DNA of 64,000 nucleotides from Saprospiraceae bacterium (GCA_025055285.1 JANWXM010000012.1:1-64000), one strand, 5' to 3'; positions 20,231 to 29,454 are shown, numbered from the stretch's first letter. The notes: generated from the letters alone by a model not told the origin. Numbers and translations: made by a program.

Positions 20231-20914
20231 CTATATTTCGATAGTCTCACCGATGGCAGGCAGATGTAGATGTTTGCCTTTTTCAGCAAAGGCTGCCTTG
20301 GCTTTCTCGTGGTCAATTCTGATAAAACCAAATGTGTCGAAATGACAGCCGATGATGCGGTTGCATTCCAAGAAATCGCTAGCCAGCACGGCATCGCAGT
20401 AATCCATAGTAAAATTAGAGCCGATAGGCAGAATGGCTGCTTTGAGGGGTGGGCAGATCTTAGGGATGAGCTGCATGTCCGTGGTCAAGGCCGTATCTCC
20501 CGCTACGTAAAGCGCGCCCTCAGCAGTATCGAGGACGAAACCTACAGCCTCTCCTCCATACGCACCGTCAGGGAAGCTGCTACTGTGAACAGCATCTACC
20601 ATCTTTACGCGTCCAAAATCGAAAGTATACCAGCCTCCTTTGTTCATAGGATGCGCCTTATAGCCTTTCGCGCTGTAGTAGGCATAGATTTCCCAGATGC
20701 TTATGATCATTGCTTCGGGATTGACCTTCATCACGGTCTCTACGTCCGCAATATGGTCGCTATGAGCGTGCGTTAGAAGAACATAGTCACAGCGGATGTC
20801 TTCGATCCGAACGTTCGTTGCCAACGGATTACCCGATACAAAGGGATCAAAAAGCAAATGCTTTCCACCAACTGCTACTGTAAAACACGAGTGCCCTAGG
20901 TAGGTAATTTTCAT
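20231..20914 (-). CDS. UPF0173 metallo-beta-lactamase-fold hydrolase
   Basis: A 227-residue cytoplasmic metal-dependent hydrolase. The zinc motif HxHxDH is present as THAHSDHIAD (about residue 53), with GHSCFTVAVGGKHLLFDPF at the N-terminus, GDTAL as the later Asp ligand and GCHFDTFG near the C-terminus. These fit the UPF0173/YtkL-like family, whose substrate is unknown. The ATG at 20914 is preceded by a TATCTTTG promoter box. It is transcribed in the same direction as parAB, 77 bases upstream, but a shared role is not implied. Confidence 0.85.
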   Translation of the reverse strand: MKITYLGHSCFTVAVGGKHLLFDPFVSGNPLATNVRIEDIRCDYVLLTHAHSDHIADVETVMKVNPEAMIISIWEIYAYYSAKGYKAHPMNKGGWYTFDFGRVKMVDAVHSSSFPDGAYGGEAVGFVLDTAEGALYVAGDTALTTDMQLIPKICPPLKAAILPIGSNFTMDYCDAVLASDFLECNRIIGCHFDTFGFIRIDHEKAKAAFAEKGKHLHLPAIGETIEI

Positions 20915-20949
20915 GAAAAGGCAAAATTTGGTTTTTTAAAAAAACTAGG

Positions 20950-20957
20950 CAAAGATA
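20950..20957 (-). promoter_or_regulatory. Promoter -7 box TATCTTTG for the UPF0173 gene
   Basis: Exact TAnnTTTG match on the minus strand, 35 bases before the ATG at 20914. Confidence 0.6.
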
Positions 20958-21057
20958 GGTTGCAAGGAGGAAAAAGCCATCTCCACATCTGTGTTAAGTT
21001 ATTCACGCTACGATGAGGAAAAGGTGAGCCTTGAACGTGGAAAACGCGTTGGTTTTC

Positions 21058-21065
21058 TAACTTTG
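21058..21065 (+). promoter_or_regulatory. Promoter -7 box TAACTTTG for the S4-domain gene
   Basis: Exact TAnnTTTG match, 31 bases before the ATG at 21097; a TTG at 21031-21033 lies 24 bases upstream. Confidence 0.6.
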
Positions 21066-21096
21066 TTGTTGTATTAGGCTGATAACAAAAGCTGGC

Positions 21097-21507
21097 ATGG
21101 GAAAAGTGCGTGTAGATAAGTGGCTGTGGAGTGTCCGCATCTTTAAAAGTCGTACGCTGGCAACCGAGGCGTGCAAAGCTGGACGTGTTCGCATAGATGG
21201 CGAACCACTCAAACCATCGCACTTGATCGCTGAAGGCGATGTGCTTACTGTGCGCAAAGATGGTTTCAACTTTCGGTATCGCGTGTTGCGCCTCATCGAA
21301 AAACGCGTAGGTGCTCCTATTGCCGTTACTTGCTACGAAGATCTTACGCCCGCAGAGGAGCGAAACAAATATCAGGCGTGGTTTATCAACACCGTCGGTG
21401 GCGTTGAAAAGCGCGAGAAAGGCGCTGGCCGCCCTACTAAAAAGGAGCGACGCGAACTCGAGGAGTTCAAGCAAAGCATACACAGAGAGGCCTTCGACGA
21501 GGAGTGA
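21097..21507 (+). CDS. S4-domain RNA-binding protein, HslR/Hsp15-like
   Basis: A 136-residue basic cytoplasmic protein. The S4 RNA-binding domain fills the N-terminal half (VRVDKWLWSVRIFKSRTLAT, then CKAGRVRIDGEPLKPSHLI and GDVLTVRKDG), followed by a charged tail (GRPTKKERRELEEFKQ). This is the layout of Hsp15/HslR, which binds 50S subunits carrying a stalled nascent chain. It is read divergently from the UPF0173 gene and converges tightly (4 bases) on the SCP2-like gene. Assignment to the family is firm; the exact Hsp15 role is inferred. Confidence 0.88.
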   Translation: MGKVRVDKWLWSVRIFKSRTLATEACKAGRVRIDGEPLKPSHLIAEGDVLTVRKDGFNFRYRVLRLIEKRVGAPIAVTCYEDLTPAEERNKYQAWFINTVGGVEKREKGAGRPTKKERRELEEFKQSIHREAFDEE

Positions 21508-21511
21508 AAAT

Positions 21512-21826
21512 CTACATTAGACCAAACATTCTGGCGTATTTAAGTATGCCTGCTGGATTACGAACCGACAATTTTCCGGTCATCATTGCCATCATCGGGT
21601 TCAATTCGCCGGCTAAGATTTTAGAGAAGGCCTCAGCGGATGTCTTAACCGAGGAGTCGGCTTCTCCTACAAGTCCCTCGCTGATATTGATTTGGCCGTC
21701 CGCTAAGCGAACCGTAAATTGGCCAGCGTCAGCAATGTCAAAATGAAACGTAGCGGCATCGCCTTGAATGTCCTCTGGGTTGACTCGACTGGGCAGGTCT
21801 AAAAAGAATTGTCTAACGTTAAGCAT
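21512..21826 (-). CDS. SCP2 sterol-binding domain protein
   Basis: A 104-residue single-domain protein of the SCP2/alkyl-sulfatase C-terminal fold. Typical features are FHFDIADAGQFTVRLADGQINISEG, a turn with ADSSVKTSAEAFSKILAGELNPMMAMMTGKLSV and the closing ILKYARMFG helix. Stand-alone bacterial SCP2 proteins bind long acyl chains or other hydrophobic ligands and are often associated with lipid metabolism. No lipid gene is adjacent. The stop lies 4 bases from the stop of the convergent S4-domain gene. Confidence 0.85.
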   Translation of the reverse strand: MLNVRQFFLDLPSRVNPEDIQGDAATFHFDIADAGQFTVRLADGQINISEGLVGEADSSVKTSAEAFSKILAGELNPMMAMMTGKLSVRNPAGILKYARMFGLM

Positions 21827-22492
21827 GGAACATTTTTTTAAAAGAGGCTGAAAACCTATTGTTTATGCCATTAGTTTTGCAAAGCAACGCTTAGTTTCAA
21901 AAGCGAAACAACGAACGCGTTTAGAATTTTGCGAAAAGTACGCCATCTCCTCGGAACTGGCTCTGAATAGAACCCAATAATTCCCGCGTGTATCTCACTT
22001 GCCAGACCTCAAGAAGCAGCATTTTGCACAGGCAGCCTTCCCTTCTTAGTAAAGTGAGTAGCTCAACGTTTTTATAAACCGCGACAAATTTCTCTTCTGG
22101 GTTTTTTGATAGATTAATTTTACAAAATTTTATTCTAATATGCGCCCATAAAAACTAATATTATTATTTTTAATAATGTCTTTCGACTCCAACAAAGTAA
22201 TAAATATATTGTATCCTTGAGCCGGTTGCTAACGCTTAGAAAAGTTTTCACAGCGATGGTGCTTGAAAAAGGAGGTTTGATGCAAAGAAGCCGCTTTCTT
22301 GCGCATGAAGTGGAAAAACCTAGTTCTAACACAACGAAAGATCCATGCAGACGGGTCGGCTCCTGACGCGTGTTTTTACTTATTTTGTAGGGCCGTTAAA
22401 TTTTTACAAGAAATTAGCCTCTGGTTTTTTTGTCGTACAAAGCTCTGATAGCGTTTTATTTAGATAGTTTATAAGTATCGACTGAACGAAGT
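21827..22492. other. AT-rich intergenic region
   Basis: About 660 bases without a supported gene; a 65-codon minus-strand frame at 22135-22332 has no recognisable content. The stretch 22080-22220 is strongly AT-rich. Confidence 0.4.
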
Positions 22493-22676
22493 CTCTTGAC
22501 CAATGCTGAGGGCGTTCTTGTGTAGTGCTCTCCGCTGTCAAGAGTCGAAAAACGTTTTAGGTTTTTCGAGGGAGAAAGGCGTATTTCGTTTCAGAGAAAT
22601 CCCTCTCCTGAGGATAGAATAAGGGAAACAATGAGTCGCTACAATCACCCGGTTGAGCGCGACGGCTAAGAAAGCC
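22493..22676 (+). promoter_or_regulatory. Structured leader candidate upstream of the TonB-dependent receptor
   Basis: Several adjacent helices are seen. CTCTTGAC (22493-22500) pairs with GTCAAGAG (22537-22544). Immediately next, TCGAAAAAC (22545-22553) pairs with GTTTTTCGA (22561-22569). GGGA (22570-22573) can pair with TCCC (22600-22603), and GGCT/AGCC forms a small hairpin near 22664-22676. The block ends about 105 bases before the receptor ATG. It may be a cis-acting RNA controlling the receptor. No cobalamin, TPP or c-di-GMP riboswitch signature was recognised. Confidence 0.4.
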
Positions 22677-22782
22677 TTATGCTTCCCTTTAAAATTCCAC
22701 AATTTGTCCTATAAAATCCGTAAATTATCTATTTCGCCTCTCCTTGCTTTGCTCCTTCGTTCCTTAAAACAAGTTTTTGTTT

Positions 22783-24777
22783 ATGATGAAAATATCGACT
22801 CTTCTTCTGAGTTGTATGGGCTTATTCCCATATTTATCTGCCGCTCAAAGTGATAGTCTGCCTCTTTACAGACTTGGTTTAGTGCTTGTCGAGGCGCCCT
22901 CGGCGCGGGTAGACACGGTGCAAAGAATTAGTATTCAGCATTTAGAATACTATCACCGCCAGACACTTTCAGAAGCTTTAAATTTGTTGCCAGGCATATA
23001 CCAAGCCAATATAGGAGCGCGCAATGAGTCGGTGGTGTGGATACGGGGTTTCGACCTTAGGCAAGTGCCTGTATTTGTAGATGGTATTCCTGTTTACGTA
23101 CCCTTTGATGGCTACGTGGACATGGGGCGCTTTACCACTTTTGACTTGGCAGAAATTCAGGTGGCTAAAGGTGGCAGTTCTGTACTGTATGGGCCAAACA
23201 CCCTAGGCGGGGCCATCAACATAGTCACGCGCAAGCCGTTGCGTCCTTTTGAGGCAAACGGAGCTTTTGGGATTATCACTGCTGGCCGTCAGGCTCACCT
23301 GAACGCAGGTGGACAGTGGGGCAAATTTTATGTGCAAGGGAGTATTTCTCACTTGCAGCGCGATTCGTTTCCGCTGCCAAAGACGTTCGCACCAACGCGC
23401 TTTGAAGATGGCAGCCGTCGCGCCAATGCTTGGAATGAGGACAATAAGATCAATGCTAAAATAGGTTGGCAACCCGCTGTAGGTCATGAGTACTCACTTG
23501 CATATATTCGGCAAAAGGGCAAGAAGGGCAATCCGCTCTATGCTGGTGCAGACCCCCAAAACAATCAGTTTGCCCGTCCGCGCTATTGGCATTGGCCTCG
23601 TTGGGATAAGGAAAGCTGGTACTTTATTGGGCGAACACCTATAGGAGAGTACAGTTACCTAAAAACCCGGCTGTTTTACGATGCTTTCGACAATGAACTG
23701 CGCAGCTATGACGATGCCACGTATACCACCCAAAACCGCCCGTTTGCTTTTACCAGCATTTACGACGACCATACGTGGGGCGGCTCTCTGGAATATGGCA
23801 TCGAAAAATGGCCGCGCCATTTCCTTAAGGTGGCTGCCCATTATAAACGAGACGTACATGAGGAATACACGCCAACTACGCCACGCGTTCGAATGGCCGA
23901 TCACAACGCTTCCTTTGGCATCGAGGATGTTGTTCAGTTAGGACCGCTGCAACTCGTCGCTGGACTGAGCTATTCTCAGCGCCATTCTCTTGAAGCCACA
24001 TATTACAATCCTCAGCGCCGAGAAATTGTACCCTTTCCTAGCAATCGAAACGATGCCTTGAATGGACAATTCGGTGTGACATGGGCTGTAGCGAATGCTA
24101 CGCGCCTATTCGCTTCCTTGGCGCATAAGACGCGTTTTCCTACGTTGAAAGATCGTTATTCATTTCGCCTAGGCGCTGCTGTGCCCAATCCTTATCTTAG
24201 GCCCGAGCGCGCTTGGAATGCTGAAGTGGGTTACGAAGGACAAATAGTAACAACTCTTCAGGCGCGTATGGCACTGTTCTACAGTCGCCTAAGCGACGTT
24301 ATTGTCTTAGTAGACAACGCTGTTTTCGATGAGGTCACTAACCGCCGGCTGGCCCAGCAGCAGAACGCTGGCGATGCCGTCTTTTACGGAGCGGAGGCTG
24401 AGTTGTCTTATCGAGGTAGCTCCAAATGGCATGCAGGAGTCCAGTACTCATTCATTCGCCGGCGCAATTTGTCCAACCCCAATCTTTTTTTTACCGACGT
24501 GCCAGAGCACAAGACTGGGTTGTGGGCAGCATACTTCTTGCGGCCAAAAATTTGGCTAACGCTCTGGGGGGAGTACAATTCACAGCGCTACAGTACAACT
24601 TACGGAACCAAGAGTGGCGCGTTTGCGGTAGTACACGCTAAGGGCCATATCCAAGTCTGGCGCTTCCTAGCCTTTGAGGCGGGCGTATTCAATTTGCTCG
24701 ACCGAAACTATGCTTTGGTTGAAGGCTTCCCAGAGCCTGGTCGCAATGGGTTTATTCGATTGGTCTTCAATTACTAA
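22783..24777 (+). CDS. TonB-dependent outer-membrane receptor
   Basis: A 664-residue outer-membrane transporter powered by TonB-ExbB-ExbD. A signal peptide (MMKISTLLLSCMGLFPYLSA) is followed by a plug domain with LSEALNLLPGIYQ, WIRGFDLRQVPVFVDGIPVYVPFDGY and VAKGGSSVLYGPNTLGGAINIVTRKP, then a 22-strand-type barrel ending in GRNGFIRLVFNY. There is no N-terminal carboxypeptidase-like domain, so it is not SusC-type; iron chelates or a vitamin are the likelier cargoes. The ATG at 22783 is used. It stands alone with a long leader region and no adjacent lipoprotein partner. The tonB cluster at 58-61 kb may energize it. Confidence 0.93.
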   Translation: MMKISTLLLSCMGLFPYLSAAQSDSLPLYRLGLVLVEAPSARVDTVQRISIQHLEYYHRQTLSEALNLLPGIYQANIGARNESVVWIRGFDLRQVPVFVDGIPVYVPFDGYVDMGRFTTFDLAEIQVAKGGSSVLYGPNTLGGAINIVTRKPLRPFEANGAFGIITAGRQAHLNAGGQWGKFYVQGSISHLQRDSFPLPKTFAPTRFEDGSRRANAWNEDNKINAKIGWQPAVGHEYSLAYIRQKGKKGNPLYAGADPQNNQFARPRYWHWPRWDKESWYFIGRTPIGEYSYLKTRLFYDAFDNELRSYDDATYTTQNRPFAFTSIYDDHTWGGSLEYGIEKWPRHFLKVAAHYKRDVHEEYTPTTPRVRMADHNASFGIEDVVQLGPLQLVAGLSYSQRHSLEATYYNPQRREIVPFPSNRNDALNGQFGVTWAVANATRLFASLAHKTRFPTLKDRYSFRLGAAVPNPYLRPERAWNAEVGYEGQIVTTLQARMALFYSRLSDVIVLVDNAVFDEVTNRRLAQQQNAGDAVFYGAEAELSYRGSSKWHAGVQYSFIRRRNLSNPNLFFTDVPEHKTGLWAAYFLRPKIWLTLWGEYNSQRYSTTYGTKSGAFAVVHAKGHIQVWRFLAFEAGVFNLLDRNYALVEGFPEPGRNGFIRLVFNY

Positions 24778-24809
24778 CTAACCTTACACCAACGGCCTAA
24801 AAAGATGAA

Positions 24810-24844
24810 GAGCGAGCGGCCTTTCTGTCCTAAGCCGCTCGCTC
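24810..24844 (-). terminator. Terminator between convergent receptor and delta-60 gene
   Basis: GAGCGAGCGGC (24810-24820) pairs perfectly with GCCGCTCGCTC (24834-24844), an 11-bp stem with a 13-nt loop. On the minus strand the stem is followed by a T-rich stretch (TTCATCTTTTTA), so it best serves the minus-strand gene. It may also help to stop the receptor transcript. Confidence 0.55.
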
Positions 24845-24958
24845 ACAGCGTCGTGTGAACAAAAGACAAAGATTTGCCCACCCTCAAAAGTTGCTTAAAT
24901 ACAGCGCGTCAATACTTAAACTGCATCTATTTTCGTCGCATTGCAGCGCGCCATGGTC

Positions 24959-26539
24959 TCAACGCTGAACTGCCACCGGTAGGGCGGAGGTGCGTCCATG
25001 CTCGTCGGAGAAGCGCAGCCAATAAAGACCTTTGGGCAAAGAAGGCAAGTCGAACGAAAAGGTGTTCTGGCCCGCTTCCCAGAGGCGCATAGGCGAGACA
25101 GCGGCGCTCAAGCGGCCATGAACGTCCAACAAGTCTATTTGCAAGCGCCTTGGTTCATCAAGTTCGAATTGCACACTTGCCTGCTCGCTCGCTGGGTTTG
25201 GAAACACGCGTACATGCGCGAGGTGAAGGCGTGCTTCCTTAGTGCTTACGACGTTGTTGTTATAGCGATGAACGAACAGCCCTCCTTCGGTAGGCAGGCT
25301 GTATACGCCACTGACGAGGATTTTGCCATCGGGTTGTAAAGCCATATCACCCACCGTTTGGTTAGCACCTTGGACGACGAAGCCGCCATCGCCAAAAGTT
25401 GTGTCCGCTTTACCATCACTTCTAAAACGTGTTAGGACATAACCAAGCTCTTGCGAAACGCTATCGATTACACTTATTCCAAGAACGATGATCTTTCCGT
25501 CGACCTGTGTGCTGCACCTGATGGCAACATTTTGCTGAGTGCCCTCAGGGAACAGACCGGCTATGCCTCCAACACCAAAACTGTTATCTACCGAGCCATT
25601 GGCATTTAGGCGCAGCACAAGCAAAGAGTCTGAATTAGGGAGTTTGACGCCGGTTAACAAAAGTTTTCCGTCAGCAGCGCGCGTAATATGGGTAACGCCG
25701 CTAAGTTGGCTGCTCAATGCACTTAAGCGCACAATGCCTGCCGAACCGAAAGTGAGGTCGAGCTGTCCATTACTGTTTAGACGCAAGAGCAGTCCTAAGA
25801 ACGATAGATTAGATGGTTCGAAAGTGATGCCTCCGACTATAAGTTTTCCATCGGGCTGAAGCACAATGCTTGAAAATAAACTAAAGACAAGAGAAATTGG
25901 TGCGTCGTATCGTCCATCGCCATTAAAGGTAGAATCTAAGGTGCCATTGGGATGGAGGCGTAGAACGATACCACGCGAAATATCCAAGCCTGGAATCGTA
26001 GTATTGCCTGCTAGCACAATTTTTCCATCTGGTTGTACCAGCCCAGCGGATAGATATTCCTCTCCGGAACCCGGCGATAGGTTGAGCCGCAAAATTCCAG
26101 CCTTTCCAAAGCCAACATCGAGTTTGCCTGTGGAATCCAACACGATGATGCGCGTTTCATCGAGAGTATCCTGGTTGTAAGCATTGATTACCAGTAGTGT
26201 TTTATTCCCCGGCAGCGCCATGCCGAAGGTGATGTCCTGGTTTAGGTCGGATTCGGTTTGACCTCTGACCACACCACCCGTGCCAAATGTCGAGTCTAGT
26301 TGGCCGTTAGGCAATAGCCGTGCAGCGTAAAAGGCGTCTCCCACACTGGAGCAAACAACTGCGCGATTTTGAGCATCAAGCGCCAAGAATGGCTCAACGA
26401 GGAATTCGACCTGCGGCAGTAGTACCCGTCCGTTATCGCCGTAGGTAACGTCCAGTGTACCATCTTGAGCCTTGCTGAATGGAGCGATTCCCGCTAGTCC
26501 GAGTAAGAGCAGAAAGAGAGTTGCTTTCGATTTCATCAT
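24959..26539 (-). CDS. Secreted delta-60 repeat protein with T9SS sorting domain
   Basis: A 526-residue secreted protein. A signal peptide is followed by six or more delta-60 repeats, seen as recurring phrases such as LDSTFGTGGVV, LQPDGKILV and RLNANGSVDNSFG, predicted to form a beta-propeller. The C-terminal 80 residues are a T9SS type A sorting domain (VFPNPASEQASVQFEL, then GLYWLRF near the end). The type IX machinery would export it across the outer membrane and anchor or release it. Ligand or activity is unknown. The gene is single and convergent with the TonB-dependent receptor. Confidence 0.9.
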   Translation of the reverse strand: MMKSKATLFLLLLGLAGIAPFSKAQDGTLDVTYGDNGRVLLPQVEFLVEPFLALDAQNRAVVCSSVGDAFYAARLLPNGQLDSTFGTGGVVRGQTESDLNQDITFGMALPGNKTLLVINAYNQDTLDETRIIVLDSTGKLDVGFGKAGILRLNLSPGSGEEYLSAGLVQPDGKIVLAGNTTIPGLDISRGIVLRLHPNGTLDSTFNGDGRYDAPISLVFSLFSSIVLQPDGKLIVGGITFEPSNLSFLGLLLRLNSNGQLDLTFGSAGIVRLSALSSQLSGVTHITRAADGKLLLTGVKLPNSDSLLVLRLNANGSVDNSFGVGGIAGLFPEGTQQNVAIRCSTQVDGKIIVLGISVIDSVSQELGYVLTRFRSDGKADTTFGDGGFVVQGANQTVGDMALQPDGKILVSGVYSLPTEGGLFVHRYNNNVVSTKEARLHLAHVRVFPNPASEQASVQFELDEPRRLQIDLLDVHGRLSAAVSPMRLWEAGQNTFSFDLPSLPKGLYWLRFSDEHGRTSALPVAVQR

Positions 26540-26637
26540 TCTTGTTCGTTTTTTGTTCTTGCATAGAAGACGCTTCCAAGATTGTTTATAGTTGGTTATT
26601 ACTTTTTTAGCGAAATGTTAAACCGCTCGAGCCGTTG

Positions 26638-26645
26638 TATTTTTG
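26638..26645 (+). promoter_or_regulatory. Promoter -7 box TATTTTTG for mutS2
   Basis: Exact TAnnTTTG match. It lies 6 bases before an ATG at 26652 and 21 bases before the ATG at 26667, which favours the second as the start unless the message is leaderless. Confidence 0.55.
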
Positions 26646-26666
26646 CCGCTAATGGAAGAGAAGCGC

Positions 26667-29057
26667 ATGCACTTTGAGCCCAAGGACGTTTTGCAAAAAC
26701 TCGAATTTGACCGAGTTTTAGACCTTTTAGAAAAGCGTACGCTAACGCCTATGGGTGCTGCGCGCGTGCGCTGTATTGGTCCCATGCTCGATTTTGAGCG
26801 CATAGATGTCGCCTTGCGCGAGGTGCGCGATTACAAACTCCTCTTAGAAAAGAATGAACGTCTGCCTCTTGAGCCTTTTTCCGACCTGAGTCCTGCGCTG
26901 CGCTTGCTGGCCATCGCTGACTATACGCTAACCATAGAAGACTTTCAAAATATCCGCCGCGTACTGAAGCTTATGCGCGGGGTATTTCGTTTCTTTAGTG
27001 GACCTAAAAAAGAAATATATCCTAGGTTATACGCCCATATCGCCCATTTGCCTTATGAAGAAGGTGCATTGAAAGCCATTGACGAGGTCATAGATGAGAA
27101 AGGCGAGTTGCGTTCTGATGCTTCGCCTGAGCTCATGCGCATTCGCCGAGAACAGGTGGCTAAGTTGCGAGAGTTGGACACACGCTTCCGCCAGCTTGTA
27201 GCTGAATACCGACAAAAAGGCTGGCTTTCCGATGCACCCGAAAGCATCCGAAATGGCCGGCGGGTGTTAGCTGTCCCTGCTGAACACCGGCGAAAAATTC
27301 GCGGCATCCTGCACGACGAAAGCGATACAGGCCGCACCGTCTTCATTGAGCCAGAGCCCATCATTGAGATAAATAATGACCTCTTTGACCTAGAAGCTGA
27401 GGAACGCCGCGAAATCTTCCGCATTCTGCGCCAATTGAGTGAGCGCATTCGACCACATGTCGAGCTACTCAATGGATATCAAGACGCGTTGGTGCGCCTA
27501 GAAGTGATTCATGCCAAGGCCCAACTCGCCGTGGAAATGCGCGCCAATATGCCAGCTTTGCAGCCCAAACCCATCATTAGTATCCGGAAAGGCTATCATC
27601 CGCTCTTGTACCTGAAAAATAAGACCGAAGGGAAAAAAACCGTTCCTTTTGACCTCAGGCTGCACCCTCACCAGCACATCCTCGTTCTCTCAGGACCCAA
27701 TGCCGGAGGCAAATCCGTTGCTATGAAATCTGTTGGCCTCCTGCAGCTCATGGTACAAAGCGGCCTTCTTGTACCCGTACACGAACTGAGCGAATTGGGC
27801 ATTTTCGAACAGATATTTGCCGACATCGGCGACCAGCAAAGCCTAGACGATGGCTTGAGCACCTATTCGTCGCGGCTGCAAAATGCGCGCATTTTTATCC
27901 AACAAGCTACGCCAAATACTTTGGTGCTTATTGATGAGATGGGTAGCGGCACCGATCCAAAATTAGGTGGCGCCATCGCCGAAGCCGTCTTGCAAGAGCT
28001 TTACCGCAAAGGGGTGTACGCGGTGATTACCACCCATTATTCCAACCTCAAGGTCTTTGCTTTCCGACACGAGGGTATACTCAACGGCTGCATGCACTTC
28101 GACAAGGATACCCTCTCGCCCACCTATGAACTCAGGGTAGGGCGTCCGGGCAGTAGCTATGCCTTTGAAATTGCAGCAAAAAGTGGTTTGCCCAAACACC
28201 TCCTCGATTACGCACGCAAACGCGCTGGTAGCGAAACTGCAGTAGATGATTTGCTTATTGAGCTTCAACGTGAAAAGCAAGAACTCGAAGAACTTTTGCG
28301 CGCTGTAAAAGAAAAAGAGGAAAATCTCGACCGCCTCATTAAGACCTACGACAGCATGCACCACGACTTAGAACTGCGCCGCAAACGGCTTAAACTCGAT
28401 CAGAAAGAATTTGAATTGCGCCTTAGTGCGCAGGCGACTCGAGAAGTAGAAAAACTCATCCGCCAATTGCGTGAAGAGAAAAACCTCGAACGCGCGCAGC
28501 AAGTAGCTCAGCAATTGCGCCAAACCCGCGCTGAAACCGCGCGCCAAGTGGACGATATCAACGCAGAAGTCCTTCGTTTAGAGGAGAAGTCTGCAGTGTC
28601 TACTCGCACTAATGCGCTTCAAGTGGGCGACTACGCTCGCCTGCGCGCTGGAGGAGCCATCGGCCGCATTGAAGCCATCAAGGATGGTAAAGCTCAACTC
28701 ATCATGGGAGGCCTCACCGTCACGGCTCCTTTGCGCGACCTGTTACCCGTTGCACCGCCTAATTCTACGCCCAGCTCAACCTTCAAGGTGGATATCCAGA
28801 AAACGACTGAGTTTGAAAGTAAGCTTGACATTCGCGGTATGGCTCCTGACGAGGCCATGCGCGTCGTTGAAAAATTTGTAGATACGGCACTGCTGGCCAA
28901 TGCTACTACGCTGCACATTTTACATGGAAAAGGTGTAGGTGTTCTGCGCCGAGTGGTCAAAGAGAAATTGCGCGAGTACGGCCGCCATATTGCACGCGTC
29001 TATCACCCAGAGCCTGAGCTTGGCGGTGACGGGGTTACTATCGTCGAATTGGCTTAA
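26667..29057 (+). CDS. mutS2: MutS2 family endonuclease/ribosome-associated ATPase
   Basis: A 796-residue MutS paralogue without the mismatch-recognition domain. It has a core/clamp region, an ATPase with Walker A GPNAGGKS and Walker B LVLIDEMGSGTDP, a long coiled coil (ELQREKQELEELLRAVKEKE), a KOW-like segment (LQVGDYARLRAGG) and a C-terminal Smr nuclease domain (LDIRGMAPDEAMR, then HILHGKGVGVLRRVVK). Known homologues suppress recombination or split collided ribosomes. The start at 26667 is chosen from the promoter position; 26652 would add five residues. It stands alone between the delta-60 gene and tRNA-Asp. Confidence 0.95.
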   Translation: MHFEPKDVLQKLEFDRVLDLLEKRTLTPMGAARVRCIGPMLDFERIDVALREVRDYKLLLEKNERLPLEPFSDLSPALRLLAIADYTLTIEDFQNIRRVLKLMRGVFRFFSGPKKEIYPRLYAHIAHLPYEEGALKAIDEVIDEKGELRSDASPELMRIRREQVAKLRELDTRFRQLVAEYRQKGWLSDAPESIRNGRRVLAVPAEHRRKIRGILHDESDTGRTVFIEPEPIIEINNDLFDLEAEERREIFRILRQLSERIRPHVELLNGYQDALVRLEVIHAKAQLAVEMRANMPALQPKPIISIRKGYHPLLYLKNKTEGKKTVPFDLRLHPHQHILVLSGPNAGGKSVAMKSVGLLQLMVQSGLLVPVHELSELGIFEQIFADIGDQQSLDDGLSTYSSRLQNARIFIQQATPNTLVLIDEMGSGTDPKLGGAIAEAVLQELYRKGVYAVITTHYSNLKVFAFRHEGILNGCMHFDKDTLSPTYELRVGRPGSSYAFEIAAKSGLPKHLLDYARKRAGSETAVDDLLIELQREKQELEELLRAVKEKEENLDRLIKTYDSMHHDLELRRKRLKLDQKEFELRLSAQATREVEKLIRQLREEKNLERAQQVAQQLRQTRAETARQVDDINAEVLRLEEKSAVSTRTNALQVGDYARLRAGGAIGRIEAIKDGKAQLIMGGLTVTAPLRDLLPVAPPNSTPSSTFKVDIQKTTEFESKLDIRGMAPDEAMRVVEKFVDTALLANATTLHILHGKGVGVLRRVVKEKLREYGRHIARVYHPEPELGGDGVTIVELA

Positions 29058-29187
29058 TTCCCGCAAAATTCACGTGGACGCAGGCATGTGCGCCGACAAT
29101 CAGCGCTTTTAAGAGAAAAGAACGGTTTTTGAACTTTCCTTGAGGCGTATCGCACAAAGAAAAACGAAGATTTTTTTTTACAATTTC

Positions 29188-29220
29188 TTGCGTAAGTTAA
29201 GCAGAATAACCATACCTTTG
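29188..29220 (+). promoter_or_regulatory. tRNA-Asp promoter (TTG, 22-base spacer, TACCTTTG)
   Basis: TTG at 29188-29190 and TACCTTTG at 29213-29220, 22 bases apart, match the Bacteroidota consensus; the tRNA begins 19 bases after the box. Confidence 0.75.
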
Positions 29221-29238
29221 CCCCGCTTTTTCCGAAGA

Positions 29239-29312
29239 GGTCTGGTAGTTCAGTCGGTTAGAATGCCGCCCTGTCACGGCGGAGGCCGCGGGTTCGAGTC
29301 CCGTCCAGACCG
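29239..29312 (+). tRNA. tRNA-Asp (anticodon GTC)
   Basis: A 74-nt cloverleaf. The acceptor stem pairs GGTCTGG (29239-29245) with CCAGACC (29305-29311), with discriminator G at 29312. The anticodon stem CCGCC/GGCGG encloses the loop CTGTCAC, with anticodon GTC at 29273-29275. The T arm contains GGTTCGAGTCC. The terminal CCA is not encoded. Its own promoter and terminator flank it, so it is a single-gene transcription unit. Confidence 0.97.
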
Positions 29313-29322
29313 CAGCGCAACG

Positions 29323-29360
29323 AAACGCGACGCCAGAGAGAAAAAGCGTCGCGTTTTTTA
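29323..29360 (+). terminator. Rho-independent terminator of tRNA-Asp
   Basis: AAACGCGACGC (29323-29333) pairs perfectly over 11 bp with GCGTCGCGTTT (29346-29356) across a 12-nt loop, and a T-run follows. Confidence 0.85.
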
Positions 29361-29446
29361 TTTTTCCTCGACGGCCGCCTATTCAGCTAATATGTACACG
29401 CAGACTTATCTTCTTGCTTTCCTTTCCTCTACAAAGAGGGTGCTGC

Positions 29447-29454
29447 TACATTTG
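29447..29454 (+). promoter_or_regulatory. Promoter -7 box TACATTTG for the DEAD-box gene
   Basis: Exact TAnnTTTG match, 52 bases before the ATG at 29507. It lies inside the longer open frame and so supports the shorter start. Confidence 0.6.

Noticed and set aside
20270-20776. A 168-codon open frame on the plus strand
   Set aside because: Antisense to the UPF0173 hydrolase, which has the HxHxDH motif.
20911-21483. A 190-codon open frame on the minus strand
   Set aside because: It is antisense to the well-supported S4-domain gene, starts inside it and has no family resemblance.
22135-22332. A 65-codon minus-strand frame upstream of the TonB receptor
   Set aside because: No recognisable features, in an AT-rich region; a chance frame is likelier.
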